This document shows, piece after piece, positions 39,739 to 48,123 of a DNA stretch of 64,000 bases (its first letter is position 1; each line of letters begins with the position of its first letter). A program made the position numbers and the translations under genes. The stretch lies in assembly GCF_000007705.1 (NCBI RefSeq), contig NC_005085.1:1621752-1685751 (forward strand), given 5' to 3'. The notes under the pieces were generated by a model, which saw only the letters and a list, made by a program, of their open reading frames with translations, ran no database searches and was not told where the DNA came from. The DNA is from Chromobacterium violaceum ATCC 12472 (GTDB lineage: Bacteria > Pseudomonadota > Gammaproteobacteria > Burkholderiales > Chromobacteriaceae).

Positions 39739-41270
39739 GCGAGGCGGTCTGGGACATCGTTTGCGTCGGCTCTGGCATCGCTGCGCTGACTTATGCGGCG
39801 GCCCTGACCGCGCAGCGCCCGGGTTTGCGGGTTTTGCTGCTTGAGCAGCATACGGTGCCGGGGGGGTACTCCAGCGAGTTCGTGCGCCCCAAGCAAGGCG
39901 CGCGCTTCGATTGCAGCTTGCACAAGCTGTCCGGCATGGGCGAGCAAGGGAACCTGAGGCAGGTGTTTCGCGCGCTGGGGCTGGAGGAGCGGATCAATCT
40001 GCATTTTTCGCCGGTATTGTTCCAGGCGGCCGGGCCGCTATGGCTGGAAGTGTCGGAATCGCCGGAGCAGGCCTTGGATGGCTTGCTCCAGGCATTCCCC
40101 GGCCAGCGCGAGGGCCTGCTGCGGTTTTTCGACGACATCGCGGTGCATGGGAAAAACGGCTATCTGCAGTTTGAGATGCTGCAGGGACGATACGAGCCGG
40201 ATTTCGCCGCGATGCGGTATGCCCGCAAGCATCTGAAGAACATCACGGTGCGGGATGCATTGCGGCGGATGTTCGACGATCCGCAACTGTGCGAGCTGTT
40301 GGCGCTGCCGTCGATCTATGTCGGTTCATTTCCGGAGCAGTGCAGTTATCTGTACTTCCTGCATGTGGTCTACGCCAATCTGTACATGCGCAGCGCCTAC
40401 ATGGACGGCGGTTCGCAGCGGTTGTCCAATTTGCTGGTGGAGCAAATTCGGGCGCGGGGCGGCGAAGTCGTGCTGAACGTCAACGTCGAGCGCATTCTGG
40501 TCGACAAGAGCGCCATGCGCGCGACCGGCGTGGCAACCGACCGGGGCGAGTTTCTGGCGCGGGAGGTTTTGGTCAACGCTTCGCCGGTCTATGCGCTGGA
40601 GCAGCTGTTCGAACCCATGCCGGAGTTGGATGCCCCTCGGCAGCTCGTATCCCGGATACGGCCAGCCAATGCCACCAGCACGCTTTATTTGGTGCTGGAC
40701 GAGGACCCTGCCCAACTGGGGCTGCCACACGCGGAAACCATGCTGTTGGCCGATGATCCGGACGCCGCGTGGCGCGCGCGCGAGCGCTCGCGCGCCGATC
40801 CCATGAGCGAGGCGTTGGCCGAGGAGGCCTATTGGCGGCGCTCGTCTCTGGAAATCACCAACTATCACGCGCTGGACGCGAGCGGCGGCAAGGTGGTCAT
40901 CGTCAATGCGCTGGATGATCCGCGTCATTGGCCGCGGCGGAAAACGCCCGAATACAGAGCCAAGAAAAAGCGCGGCCAGCAAGCGCTGCTGGAGCGCGTG
41001 GGCAGGCACTTTCCGGATTTGTCGGACCGTATCGTTTACGCGGAACTGTCCAGCCCGCATACCTACCAGCGATACACCAACAATACCGCGGGGTCCGGCT
41101 ATGGCGCTCTGGTGGCGCCGGATGCCTCGCCGGCGCTGATCAACCACCGTTTTCCTGTGGCTGGTGTCAGCTTCCTAAGCGCCTGGGTGGCGGGATCGGG
41201 CTACGAGGCCGCAATGGGGTATTCCATGTTCAAGGCCAGCTCGGCGGTCCCCGCCGCGGCGAGCGTTTGA
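39735..41270 (+). CDS. CrtI/retinol-saturase-like FAD-dependent oxidoreductase
   Basis: 511 residues. The N-terminal dinucleotide-binding fold (GSGIAALTYAAAL, with the ribose-binding Glu in LLLEQH and PGGYSSEF) and the C-terminal FAD contact near SAWVAGSGYEAAMGYS match the phytoene desaturase/retinol saturase/amine-oxidase superfamily. Such enzymes desaturate, isomerise or saturate conjugated chains. ATG 39735 overlaps the oxygenase stop by 4 nt, so the two are translationally coupled and probably act in sequence. No phytoene synthase is present, so carotenoid synthesis is not implied. Confidence 0.82.
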   Translation: MSEAVWDIVCVGSGIAALTYAAALTAQRPGLRVLLLEQHTVPGGYSSEFVRPKQGARFDCSLHKLSGMGEQGNLRQVFRALGLEERINLHFSPVLFQAAGPLWLEVSESPEQALDGLLQAFPGQREGLLRFFDDIAVHGKNGYLQFEMLQGRYEPDFAAMRYARKHLKNITVRDALRRMFDDPQLCELLALPSIYVGSFPEQCSYLYFLHVVYANLYMRSAYMDGGSQRLSNLLVEQIRARGGEVVLNVNVERILVDKSAMRATGVATDRGEFLAREVLVNASPVYALEQLFEPMPELDAPRQLVSRIRPANATSTLYLVLDEDPAQLGLPHAETMLLADDPDAAWRARERSRADPMSEALAEEAYWRRSSLEITNYHALDASGGKVVIVNALDDPRHWPRRKTPEYRAKKKRGQQALLERVGRHFPDLSDRIVYAELSSPHTYQRYTNNTAGSGYGALVAPDASPALINHRFPVAGVSFLSAWVAGSGYEAAMGYSMFKASSAVPAAASV

Positions 41271-41294
41271 ACGACATCAATTGAAGGAGCGGCA

Positions 41295-42041
41295 ATGCAA
41301 GACGAAATCATGCAACCATGGGTGTTGGTGACCGGCGGCAGCCGAGGCATAGGCAGGGGCCTGGTGTTGGAGCTGGCGAAGGACTACCGGGTGGTTTTCA
41401 CCTACAAGAACAATGCGGAGCAGGCGCGTGCAGTGGAGGAGTCGGTCCTGAGAATGGGCGGAGAGGCTTATGCGGTCCAGTGCGACGGCAGCGACCCGGA
41501 AGCCGCGAAGCGCTTGGCGACGCAGTGCCTGGAGCGCTTCGGCGCGCCGTACGCCGTCATCAACAACGCCGGCGTGACCCGGGATGGCCTCATGATGTCC
41601 ATGTCGCTGGAGTCATGGCGCGACGTGATATCCACGAATCTGGACGCGGTGTTCCATGTCACGCAGGCGTTCCTGCCGGCCATGTGCGGCGAAAAACGGG
41701 GTGCGGTGCTGTTGATGTCCTCCGTCACCGCGATCAAGGGCAATATGGGCCAAGCCAACTACGCGGCGACCAAGGCGGCCATGGCGGGGCTGGCCCGCAC
41801 CTTGGCGCTGGAGACCGCCCGTTTCAAAATCCGGGTCAATGCGATCGCGCCGGGGCTGATCGACACGGATATGGCGGACGATATTCCAGAGAAGGCGCGG
41901 CAACAGCTGGAGAAGAGTATTCCATTGCGCCGTTTGGGCACCGTGGGAGAGGTGGCCGGCCTGGCGAAGTACTTATTGTCCGATGCCGCGGCTTACATCA
42001 CCGGACAAACCATCGTGATAGATGGCGGACTCAGCAGCTGA
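41295..42041 (+). CDS. FabG-like short-chain dehydrogenase (3-ketoacyl-ACP reductase)
   Basis: 248 residues, classical SDR. The cofactor motif TGGSRGIG (13-20), NNAG (90-93), catalytic Ser143, Tyr156 and Lys160 (YAATK), and the C-terminal GQTIVIDGGL are all present. It is the likely ketoreductase for the operon's KS, using NADPH. AAGGAG precedes ATG 41295; an internal ATG six codons on would also keep the fold. Its presence with KS, DH and ACP makes a minimal reducing elongation set without an enoyl reductase. Confidence 0.9.
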   Translation: MQDEIMQPWVLVTGGSRGIGRGLVLELAKDYRVVFTYKNNAEQARAVEESVLRMGGEAYAVQCDGSDPEAAKRLATQCLERFGAPYAVINNAGVTRDGLMMSMSLESWRDVISTNLDAVFHVTQAFLPAMCGEKRGAVLLMSSVTAIKGNMGQANYAATKAAMAGLARTLALETARFKIRVNAIAPGLIDTDMADDIPEKARQQLEKSIPLRRLGTVGEVAGLAKYLLSDAAAYITGQTIVIDGGLSS

Positions 42042-42083
42042 GGTGGATACGACGCGGAAGAGCCGCGCCGACAGGAGAGCATC

Positions 42084-42422
42084 ATGACTTATGTTGTTTT
42101 AAGCGACTGCATAGGCTGTAAGCATTCGGATTGCGTGGATGTGTGTCCGACTGACAGCTTTCACGAAGGGCCAAACATGCTCGCCATCAATCCCGATGAT
42201 TGCATCGACTGCGGCCTGTGCGTGCCGGAATGCCCGATCGACGCCATTCGGGAAGACAAGGCCGTGCCGTCCCACGAGCACGGCATGATCGCCCTCAATG
42301 CAGAATTGGCGCAGCGTTGGCCCAATATCACCAAGAGCAAGCCGGCTTTGCCGGAAGCCGAGGCCTGGAGGGGAAGGCCGGACAAGCTGCAATATCTGGA
42401 GGATTACTCCGAAACCGTCTGA
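42084..42422 (+). CDS. fdxA: 7Fe ferredoxin (FdxA type)
   Basis: 112 residues, close in length and pattern to Azotobacter ferredoxin I (106 residues). Cys motifs CIGCKHSDCVDVCP and CIDCGLCVPECP bind one 3Fe-4S and one 4Fe-4S cluster, and the C-terminal half has the NAELAQRWPNIT segment of this type. AGGAG lies upstream. It could be a general FdxA, but its place between the ketoreductase and the DUF3995 gene suggests it feeds electrons to the diiron oxygenase. Confidence 0.92.
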   Translation: MTYVVLSDCIGCKHSDCVDVCPTDSFHEGPNMLAINPDDCIDCGLCVPECPIDAIREDKAVPSHEHGMIALNAELAQRWPNITKSKPALPEAEAWRGRPDKLQYLEDYSETV

Positions 42423-42434
42423 TGGAGCCAAAGC

Positions 42435-42848
42435 ATGCTGAGTTTGACGCTGTGTCTGGTTTTTGCACTGATTAGCGCAATGCATTTCTATTGGGCGCTG
42501 GGGGGGCAGGTCGGCTTGTCCTCCGCCATTCCTGAGGTGGATGGCCGGAAACTGTTCCAGCCATCGGCGATCGGGACTGCCGTCATCGCCTTGCTGCTTG
42601 CCTTGGCTGCGGCCGCGGTTGTTTTGCATGGGGGGCGGTTCTTCCCGGAAACAAGCTGGTCGGCGCGCCTGCTGAAGTGGGGGCTGTTGGCGTTGAGCGC
42701 AGGCATGTTGCTGCGAGGCGTCGGCGAGTTCCGCTACGTCGGTCTTTTCAAGCGGGTCAAGGGCAGCCGCTTCGCCCGCAACGACACGCGTTTCTATTCC
42801 CCGCTGTGCCTGATGCTGGCGGCAGGGTTGTTCTATCTTGCGTGGTAA
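42435..42848 (+). CDS. DUF3995 small membrane protein
   Basis: 137 residues, four predicted membrane helices (about 2-18, 44-64, 78-96 and 120-137). The pattern SAMHFYWALGG near the N-terminus and RNDTRFYSPLCL near the C-terminus match the DUF3995 family, which has no known function. It is the last gene of the eight-gene operon, starting 12 nt after the ferredoxin and ending just before a terminator. Being membrane-bound, it may anchor or export the product; this is a guess from position. Confidence 0.78.
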   Translation: MLSLTLCLVFALISAMHFYWALGGQVGLSSAIPEVDGRKLFQPSAIGTAVIALLLALAAAAVVLHGGRFFPETSWSARLLKWGLLALSAGMLLRGVGEFRYVGLFKRVKGSRFARNDTRFYSPLCLMLAAGLFYLAW

Positions 42849-42862
42849 CCGCTGAAGGCTGG

Positions 42863-42894
42863 GCATGGACGGGCAGGCGGCCGTCCATGCTTTT
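42863..42894 (+). terminator. Terminator closing the ketosynthase operon
   Basis: A 10-bp perfect stem, GCATGGACGG (42863-42872) with CCGTCCATGC (42881-42890), an 8-nt loop, then TTTT. Confidence 0.9.
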
Positions 42895-42940
42895 CATATC
42901 CGGCTTCGACAGCCATTTTGGGAAGAGATAGCATGCGGAT

Positions 42941-43294
42941 ATGAACAAAGCCGACGGTAACAATATGGCAAAAATCCTACCTTCGCCTTGCATTGGCGTT
43001 TGCAGGCTGGACGACAGCGGGCAGGTCTGCGTCGGCTGCCGCCGCACGCTGGATGAAATCGCGGGCTGGTCCCGCTACGGCGAGGAACAGAAACAGCAGG
43101 TCTGGCGACGGTTGTTGGCGTTGCCATTGCCGGTGCAAGCCAAGACCTGTCCGCAATGCGGCAGCGGCTTCGCCTGCGGCGCGGGCGGGGAGGCCGGCGG
43201 TTGCTGGTGCGCCGATCTGCCGTTAGAGCTGTCGCCAAGCGAGGCCGATAGCGACTGCCTGTGCCCGGTGTGTCTGCAGCAACGGCTGCGATAA
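42941..43294 (+). CDS. DUF1289 protein fused to a cysteine-rich CWC domain
   Basis: 117 residues. The N-terminal half has the DUF1289 pattern (SPCIGVCRLDD ... CVGCRRTLDEIAGW), a small Cys-rich, possibly metal-binding module. The C-terminal half (TCPQCGSGFACG ... GCWCADLP ... CLCPVCLQ) matches cysteine-rich CWC proteins. In many genomes these are separate small genes. The start may instead be ATG 42965; neither has a clear ribosome site. Binding of Fe-S or Zn is plausible from the ten or more Cys residues. The role is unknown. Confidence 0.75.
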   Translation: MNKADGNNMAKILPSPCIGVCRLDDSGQVCVGCRRTLDEIAGWSRYGEEQKQQVWRRLLALPLPVQAKTCPQCGSGFACGAGGEAGGCWCADLPLELSPSEADSDCLCPVCLQQRLR

Positions 43295-43583
43295 GCGGAG
43301 ACAACCCGGGTCCGCATCCCGCGATGCGTGCCTCGCGTCTTGCGCGAGCGTTATCGGAGCGAACGTCAGTTCGGTTTCAGAAGCCGCAATTCTCTTACCC
43401 AGCCTTGCATCCTCTTGCCATGGCTGCGCGTCGCCTGTTCCAAGCTCTTCGCGGGCTTGGCTTCGCGGCTTTCTCGCCGCGGACTTGCCAACCCCTCTCA
43501 TGCCGGCTTAATGTCATATGAGTGTTGCCGGCCGCGCCGGGCATGCCGCCGCGGTTGTCCTGAACCCTGTTGGAGGCACCCTC

Positions 43584-44012
43584 ATGGGCGAAACCGCGGC
43601 CAGAGCAGGCCAGGCCTTTCCCGCCAATCTGGAAAAGACGCTGGATGAGAGAATGGAGGCGCTTCGGCGCCAGATTGCTCGGCGGGCAGAAGAGATTGCG
43701 GGTGAAAGCGGAGAGCCGGTCGACATCGACAGTCTGGGGTTGGCCATGGATGAGACGCTCCATGGCAGAAAAACGTCGCGGCCGGGATTTTTCGAGCTAT
43801 TTCCGCCGTTTACCTGCGTCTGCGCCGCGCTATGCCTTGCCTTTGCAGCCTTTGGACTGCTGTTCCCGCTGCTGGATCCGATTCCGGGAGGGGGCAAGAG
43901 CTCCGAACTGGTGGTTGGTTTCCTCGACATCGCCAAGATCTTCGCCGGCGCGATCGTCGGCTCGACTTCTTCCGTCGTGATCGCGGCGTCGCGGGCGCGG
44001 CGTTCCGGCTGA
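43584..44012 (+). CDS. Hypothetical membrane protein
   Basis: 142 residues from ATG 43584, which has GGAGG 7 nt upstream; an in-frame start at 43518 lacks one. An N-terminal amphipathic, charged helix (about 15-45) is followed by two membrane helices (about 73-96 and 110-130) separated by a short Gly/Pro loop, with a basic C-terminal end. I do not recognise the family. It lies alone after a 289-bp gap with no features I can name, 18 nt before the next gene. Confidence 0.62.
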   Translation: MGETAARAGQAFPANLEKTLDERMEALRRQIARRAEEIAGESGEPVDIDSLGLAMDETLHGRKTSRPGFFELFPPFTCVCAALCLAFAAFGLLFPLLDPIPGGGKSSELVVGFLDIAKIFAGAIVGSTSSVVIAASRARRSG

Positions 44013-44030
44013 GCGGATTTGGGAAAGCAA

Positions 44031-44384
44031 ATGACTTATCAAATATTGCTTTCAGGCAAGCATCGCGTACTGGAGTGGCGCGGCGAATTGAGCGACGCGT
44101 CCCAGGCTGCTGAGCTGATTTCCGCCTGCATCGGCGAAGAGTGCGCGCGGCTGCTGATTCCGCGCGAAGCGCTGCCGGAAGCCTTCTTCCAGCTGAGCAG
44201 CCGTTTCGCCGGCGAGTTCCTGCAGAAGCTGCAGAATTACCGGCTGCAAACCGCGGTGGTGATCGACGCGCAGCGCGGTTACGGCCAGCGTTTCGGCGAA
44301 TTCCTGCGCGAGGCGAAACGCGGCCATTATACCCGCTTGTTTCTGGAGCGGGATAAGGCGATGGACTGGTTGGCGACGTGTTGA
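44031..44384 (+). CDS. DUF4180-like protein
   Basis: 117 residues, soluble alpha/beta. The central part (ARLLIPREALPEAFFQLSS, then AGEFLQKLQNYR and VVID) follows the DUF4180 pattern, in which a FF.L..GLAGEILQKF.NYR block is diagnostic. The function is not known. ATG 44031 was chosen; a TTG four codons upstream is also in frame. It may be co-transcribed with the preceding membrane protein. Confidence 0.68.
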   Translation: MTYQILLSGKHRVLEWRGELSDASQAAELISACIGEECARLLIPREALPEAFFQLSSRFAGEFLQKLQNYRLQTAVVIDAQRGYGQRFGEFLREAKRGHYTRLFLERDKAMDWLATC

Positions 44385-44478
44385 GCGGTCATCGCCAACC
44401 ACGCCTTTGTCATGCTAGTCTGGGCTTTTATCTGTCCTGAGGATGGCGGGCGTCCCAGGCCGCCCGCCGCGTTTGGCC

Positions 44479-44856
44479 ATGTCTTCCGTTTTCTCCGATT
44501 TTTACCGCCATGCCTGGCGCTGGCGCAGCGGCCGCCAGGGCAGCGGCTACGACAAGATGCTGCTGCTGACCGCGCGCTGGCCCTTGCCGTTCGATTGCTA
44601 CCTGATCCGTTATCCGCATGGCTCGGCGATTCCGCCTCATGTGGACCCGGTGGGGAAGGGCCGCCATTATCGGCTCAACCTGATCCTCAAGTCGCCGCAG
44701 GCCGGCGGCGAATTCGTCTGTGCCGCGCCGCTGTTTTCCAGTCGGCGGATCAAGCTGTTTCGGCCGGATCTGTGCGAGCACAGCGTGACGCGGGTGGAAG
44801 GCGGCAGCCGCTATGTGCTGTCGATAGGCTGGGTGCGGGACGCGGGCAATTTCTGA
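44479..44856 (+). CDS. 2OG-Fe(II) oxygenase-like protein
   Basis: 125 residues from ATG 44479 (ATG 44443 is in frame and would add 12). The double-stranded beta-helix core is short, but the facial triad is visible: HVD near residues 54-56 and the distal His in CEHSVTR, followed by Arg in GGSRYVLSIGW for 2-oxoglutarate. Members hydroxylate diverse substrates. It lacks the N-terminal extensions of well-known members, so the substrate cannot be guessed. No strong ribosome site is seen for either start. Confidence 0.7.
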   Translation: MSSVFSDFYRHAWRWRSGRQGSGYDKMLLLTARWPLPFDCYLIRYPHGSAIPPHVDPVGKGRHYRLNLILKSPQAGGEFVCAAPLFSSRRIKLFRPDLCEHSVTRVEGGSRYVLSIGWVRDAGNF

Positions 44857-44967
44857 CGATGGCCGGTTTGCGTGACGCGGAGGGCGCGCTTGCCCGATGC
44901 GAACGCGTTCGGCCGAATCTCACAATCTGATGCCGCGTACCGACGGCGCGGCGGGCACGGAGGCGGG

Positions 44968-45750
44968 ATGCTGGAACGGGATGTGGTGAGGAGCAAGGCG
45001 GAGGACGGCATCGCGCGGCTGGAGTTGCATCGGCCGGATTGCCTGAATGCGATGAACCGCCAGCTGCTGCGGCAACTGCTGGCCGCGCTGGAGTGGGCGG
45101 CGGCCAACGACGCGGTGAGGGCGGTGCTGATCACCGGCCATGGCCGGGTGTTTTCCGCTGGAGCCGACATCCGTTACCTGAACCGGGCGCCGGCGGCCGA
45201 GGTGCGCGAACTGGCCAGGCTGGCGGTGGCGGTCACCGGCCGGATCGAGGCGCTGGGCAAGCCGGTTCTGGCCGCGTTGAACGGCGACGCGTTGGGGGGC
45301 GGCCTGGAGATCGCCGAGGCCTGCACGCTGCGGGTGGCGGCCTCGCACGCCCGTTTCGGCCATCCGGAAGTGAAGATAGGCGCGGTGGCCGGTTTCGGCG
45401 GCACCACCCGGCTGCCCAGATTGATCGGCAAGGGCAGGGCGGCGGAGATGCTGCTGACCGGCAGGCTGATCGACGCCGACGAGGCCTGCCGGCTGGGTCT
45501 GGTCAATCGGGTTGTGCCCGCCGACGATTTGATCGCCGAGTCCGAGGCGCTGTTGAGCGAGGTCCTGGCCCAGTCGCCGCTGGCGGTGAGGCTGAGCTGG
45601 GAAGCCATGCATCGCGGCCTGTCTTTGTCCGAGGACGAGTCGGCCCGGCTCGGCGCCGATTACTTCGGCCTGGCGGCGCAAAGCGAGGATTTCCGCATCG
45701 GTACCCGCGCCTTCCTGGACAAGCGGGCGCCCAAGTTCAAGGGGAGATGA
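44968..45750 (+). CDS. Enoyl-CoA hydratase/isomerase family protein
   Basis: 260 residues, crotonase fold. The oxyanion-hole segments SAGADIRYL and NGDALGGGLEIAEAC are present. The first catalytic Glu position of true hydratases aligns with HARFGHPEVKIG (Glu present), so hydratase activity is plausible. GGAGG at 44959-44963 fixes ATG 44968; an in-frame ATG at 44872 would add a low-quality extension. It is followed 12 nt later by a VOC protein. The pathway is unclear. Confidence 0.88.
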   Translation: MLERDVVRSKAEDGIARLELHRPDCLNAMNRQLLRQLLAALEWAAANDAVRAVLITGHGRVFSAGADIRYLNRAPAAEVRELARLAVAVTGRIEALGKPVLAALNGDALGGGLEIAEACTLRVAASHARFGHPEVKIGAVAGFGGTTRLPRLIGKGRAAEMLLTGRLIDADEACRLGLVNRVVPADDLIAESEALLSEVLAQSPLAVRLSWEAMHRGLSLSEDESARLGADYFGLAAQSEDFRIGTRAFLDKRAPKFKGR

Positions 45751-45762
45751 AAGGAGGCGGCG

Positions 45763-46185
45763 ATGAAACCGCGCATCACCTTGCTGACGCTGGGCGTCGA
45801 CGATCTGGAACGCGCGCTGGCGTTCTATCGCGACGGATTGGGACTGCCGAGCGAGGGCATCGTCGGCGCCGAGTTCGAGCACGGCGCCGTCGCCTTTTTC
45901 GAGCTGGAGGGGGGCTTGAGGCTGGCGCTGTTTCCGCGCGCCAGCCTGGCGCGCGACGCCGGGCTGCCGCAGCAGCCGGCCAGCGCCACCGAGCTGACGA
46001 TAGGCCACAACGTCGCTTCCCGCGCGGAGGTGGACGCGGCGATGCACCAGGCCGAGCAGGCCGGCGCCGCCATCGTCAAGCCGGCCCAGGATACGTTCTG
46101 GGGCGGCTATGCCGGCTATTTCCAGGACCCGGACGGCCATTTGTGGGAGGTGGCGTGGAATCCGCAGTGGTGCGTGCCGGCGTGA
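45763..46185 (+). CDS. VOC-family (glyoxalase/bleomycin-resistance fold) protein
   Basis: 140 residues made of two beta-alpha-beta-beta-beta repeats: ITLLTLGVDDLERALAFYRDGLGL at the N-terminus and the GYFQDPDGHLWEVAWNP metal-site motif near the C-terminus, with a probable metal-binding Glu. This subgroup includes many uncharacterised lyases. It follows the crotonase gene closely (12 nt) and converges on bluB, with 7 nt between the stops. Confidence 0.85.
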   Translation: MKPRITLLTLGVDDLERALAFYRDGLGLPSEGIVGAEFEHGAVAFFELEGGLRLALFPRASLARDAGLPQQPASATELTIGHNVASRAEVDAAMHQAEQAGAAIVKPAQDTFWGGYAGYFQDPDGHLWEVAWNPQWCVPA

Positions 46186-46192
46186 TCGTCGC

Positions 46193-46834
46193 TCAGGCTT
46201 CCGGCCAGCGGTCCTGGTAAACCAGATCGTCCAGGTTCTGCCGCCGCGCCCAGTTCTGTTCTTCCAGCATCGGCCGCGGGTAGAAGGCCTCTACATGGCC
46301 GATGCACAGTATCGCCACCGACCGAGCGCCATCCGGCATGGCCAGCAAGGCGGCGAGCTTGTCCGGATCGAAGATCGACACCCATCCCAGGCCCAGTCCC
46401 TCGGCGCGGGCGGCCAGCCACATGTTCTGGATCGCGCAGGCCACTGAGGCCAGGTCCATTTCCGGCAAGGTGCGGCGGCCGAACACGTGGCGCTCGCGGC
46501 CGTCCATCAGCGCCGCCACCAGCACCTCGCCGCACTCCCGCAGCCCTTCCACCTTCAGCTTCATGAATTCTTCTTCGCGCTCGCCCAGCGCACGGGCGGT
46601 CTGGACGCGCTCTTCCTCCACCAGCGCGTGCAGGCGATGGCGCAAGTCCATGTCGCGGATGCGGATGAAGCGCCATGGCTGCATGAAGCCGACGCTGGGC
46701 GCGCAGTGGGCGGCGGCCAGCAGCCGCTGCAGGGTGTCGGGATCGACCGGGTCCGGCTTGAAGTGGCGCATGTCGCGGCGTTCGCGGATGGCGCGGTAGA
46801 CGGCGTCGATGTCGGATTGTGGGTAACGGCTCAT
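46193..46834 (-). CDS. bluB: 5,6-dimethylbenzimidazole synthase BluB
   Basis: 213 residues, nitroreductase fold. It converts FMNH2 and oxygen into 5,6-dimethylbenzimidazole, the lower ligand of cobalamin. The N-terminus has RAIRERRDMRHFKPDPV and the APSVGFMQPWRF flavin-site segment diagnostic of BluB, with Asp and Ser at the usual places. ATG 46834 overlaps the cobB stop by 4 nt. It is the last gene of the cobalamin block, transcribed right to left, and shows that this strain can make true B12 aerobically. Confidence 0.92.
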   Translation of the reverse strand: MSRYPQSDIDAVYRAIRERRDMRHFKPDPVDPDTLQRLLAAAHCAPSVGFMQPWRFIRIRDMDLRHRLHALVEEERVQTARALGEREEEFMKLKVEGLRECGEVLVAALMDGRERHVFGRRTLPEMDLASVACAIQNMWLAARAEGLGLGWVSIFDPDKLAALLAMPDGARSVAILCIGHVEAFYPRPMLEEQNWARRQNLDDLVYQDRWPEA

Positions 46835-48123
46835 TTCAGGAACAACCTTGCTGCGGCGATCGGGTTCGAAGGGAAATAGGCGTGGAAATAGCTGGCCAGC
46901 AGGCTGCCGCGGCGATACAGGGCCTCGCCGGTTCCCGCGCCGCTGGCGCGCGCGGCGCGGGCAATCGGCTCCAGCGCCGTTTCCAGCCGGGTGTAGTGGA
47001 AGGTATGGCCGCGCAGCGCGCCGCCGGGAAAGTCCATTTGCTGCAGACCCAGCCCGCACAGCCTGTCTTGAAGGACCGCCTGGCCGGGCAGTAGCCCCAG
47101 CATCGCCGCGCTGTCGCCGTCGCGGTTGCTCAGCCTGTCCAGCAGGTAGAGCATGCCGCCGCACTCGGCGTACAGCGGCTTGCCGGCCTCAATGTGCGCA
47201 TGCAGCGCCGCTTTCAGCGCCGTGTTGGCGGACAGCGCGCCCAGATGCAGTTCCGGGTAGCCGCCGGGCAGGTAGACCGCATCGCAATCGGGCAGCGCCG
47301 CGTCGGCCAGCGGCGAGAAGAAGGCCAGTTCCGCGCCCAGTTGGACCAGCGTTTCCAGATTGGCCGGGTAGACGAAGGCGAAGGCGGCGTCGCGGGCGAT
47401 GGCGATGCGTTGGCCGGCCAGCAGTTGCGGCCATTCGACCTGCTTCACGACGGGAAACGCCACAGGCGGCGGCAATTCGGCCAAGGCGGTGGCGGCGATC
47501 TGCGCCGCCGCGCGGTCGAGACGGGCGTCGAGGTCGGCGATCTCCTGCGCCTGCACCAGGCCCAGGTGGCGTTCCGGCAGCCGCGCCGCCTCGTCGCGGC
47601 GCAGCGCCGCCAGCAGCGGCAGATGGGCGGGCAGCCGCTCGGCCAGCATCTCGGCGTGGCGCGCGCTGGCAACATGGTTGGCGACGAAGCCGTGGAAGGC
47701 CAAGCCGGGGCGGAAGCCGGCCAGGCCGTGGGCGACGGCAGCGAAGGTCTGCGCCATGCCGGCGGCGTCGATCACCGCCGCCAGGGGGATACCGAGCAAG
47801 GCGGCCAGGTCGGCGCTGCTGGGCGTGCCGTCGAACAGGCCCATGCTACCTTCCACCAGGATCAAATCAGCGTCGGCCGCGGCCTGGCGCAGCCGCGCGC
47901 GGCAGTCGTCCTCGCCGTTCATCCACAGATCCAGGCCGTAGACGGTATGGCCGCTGGCCCGTTCCAGAATGTAGGGATCGAGGAAGTCCGGCCCGGTCTT
48001 GAATACCCGCACCCGGCGGCCCTGATTGCGATGATGGCGGGCCAGCGCCGCGGTCACCGTGGTCTTGCCCTGGTGGGAGGCGGGCGCGGTCAGGAACAGC
48101 GCCGGGCAGCGCAGGGGCTTCAT
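46831..48123 (-). CDS. cobB: Cobyrinate a,c-diamide synthase
   Basis: 430 residues. An N-terminal dethiobiotin-synthase-like ATP domain (TAPASHQGKTTVTAAL) and a C-terminal class I glutamine amidotransferase domain with the nucleophile Cys in YAECGGMLYLLD. It amidates the a and c side chains of cobyrinic acid with glutamine and ATP (also called cbiA). Its start overlaps the end of cobO by one base, and its stop overlaps bluB by 4 nt. Confidence 0.95.
   Translation of the reverse strand: MKPLRCPALFLTAPASHQGKTTVTAALARHHRNQGRRVRVFKTGPDFLDPYILERASGHTVYGLDLWMNGEDDCRARLRQAAADADLILVEGSMGLFDGTPSSADLAALLGIPLAAVIDAAGMAQTFAAVAHGLAGFRPGLAFHGFVANHVASARHAEMLAERLPAHLPLLAALRRDEAARLPERHLGLVQAQEIADLDARLDRAAAQIAATALAELPPPVAFPVVKQVEWPQLLAGQRIAIARDAAFAFVYPANLETLVQLGAELAFFSPLADAALPDCDAVYLPGGYPELHLGALSANTALKAALHAHIEAGKPLYAECGGMLYLLDRLSNRDGDSAAMLGLLPGQAVLQDRLCGLGLQQMDFPGGALRGHTFHYTRLETALEPIARAARASGAGTGEALYRRGSLLASYFHAYFPSNPIAAARLFLK

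Noticed and set aside
39735-41270. Reading the CrtI-like gene as part of carotenoid synthesis
   Set aside because: No phytoene synthase, GGPP synthase or cyclase is nearby; the neighbours are ACP-dependent enzymes.
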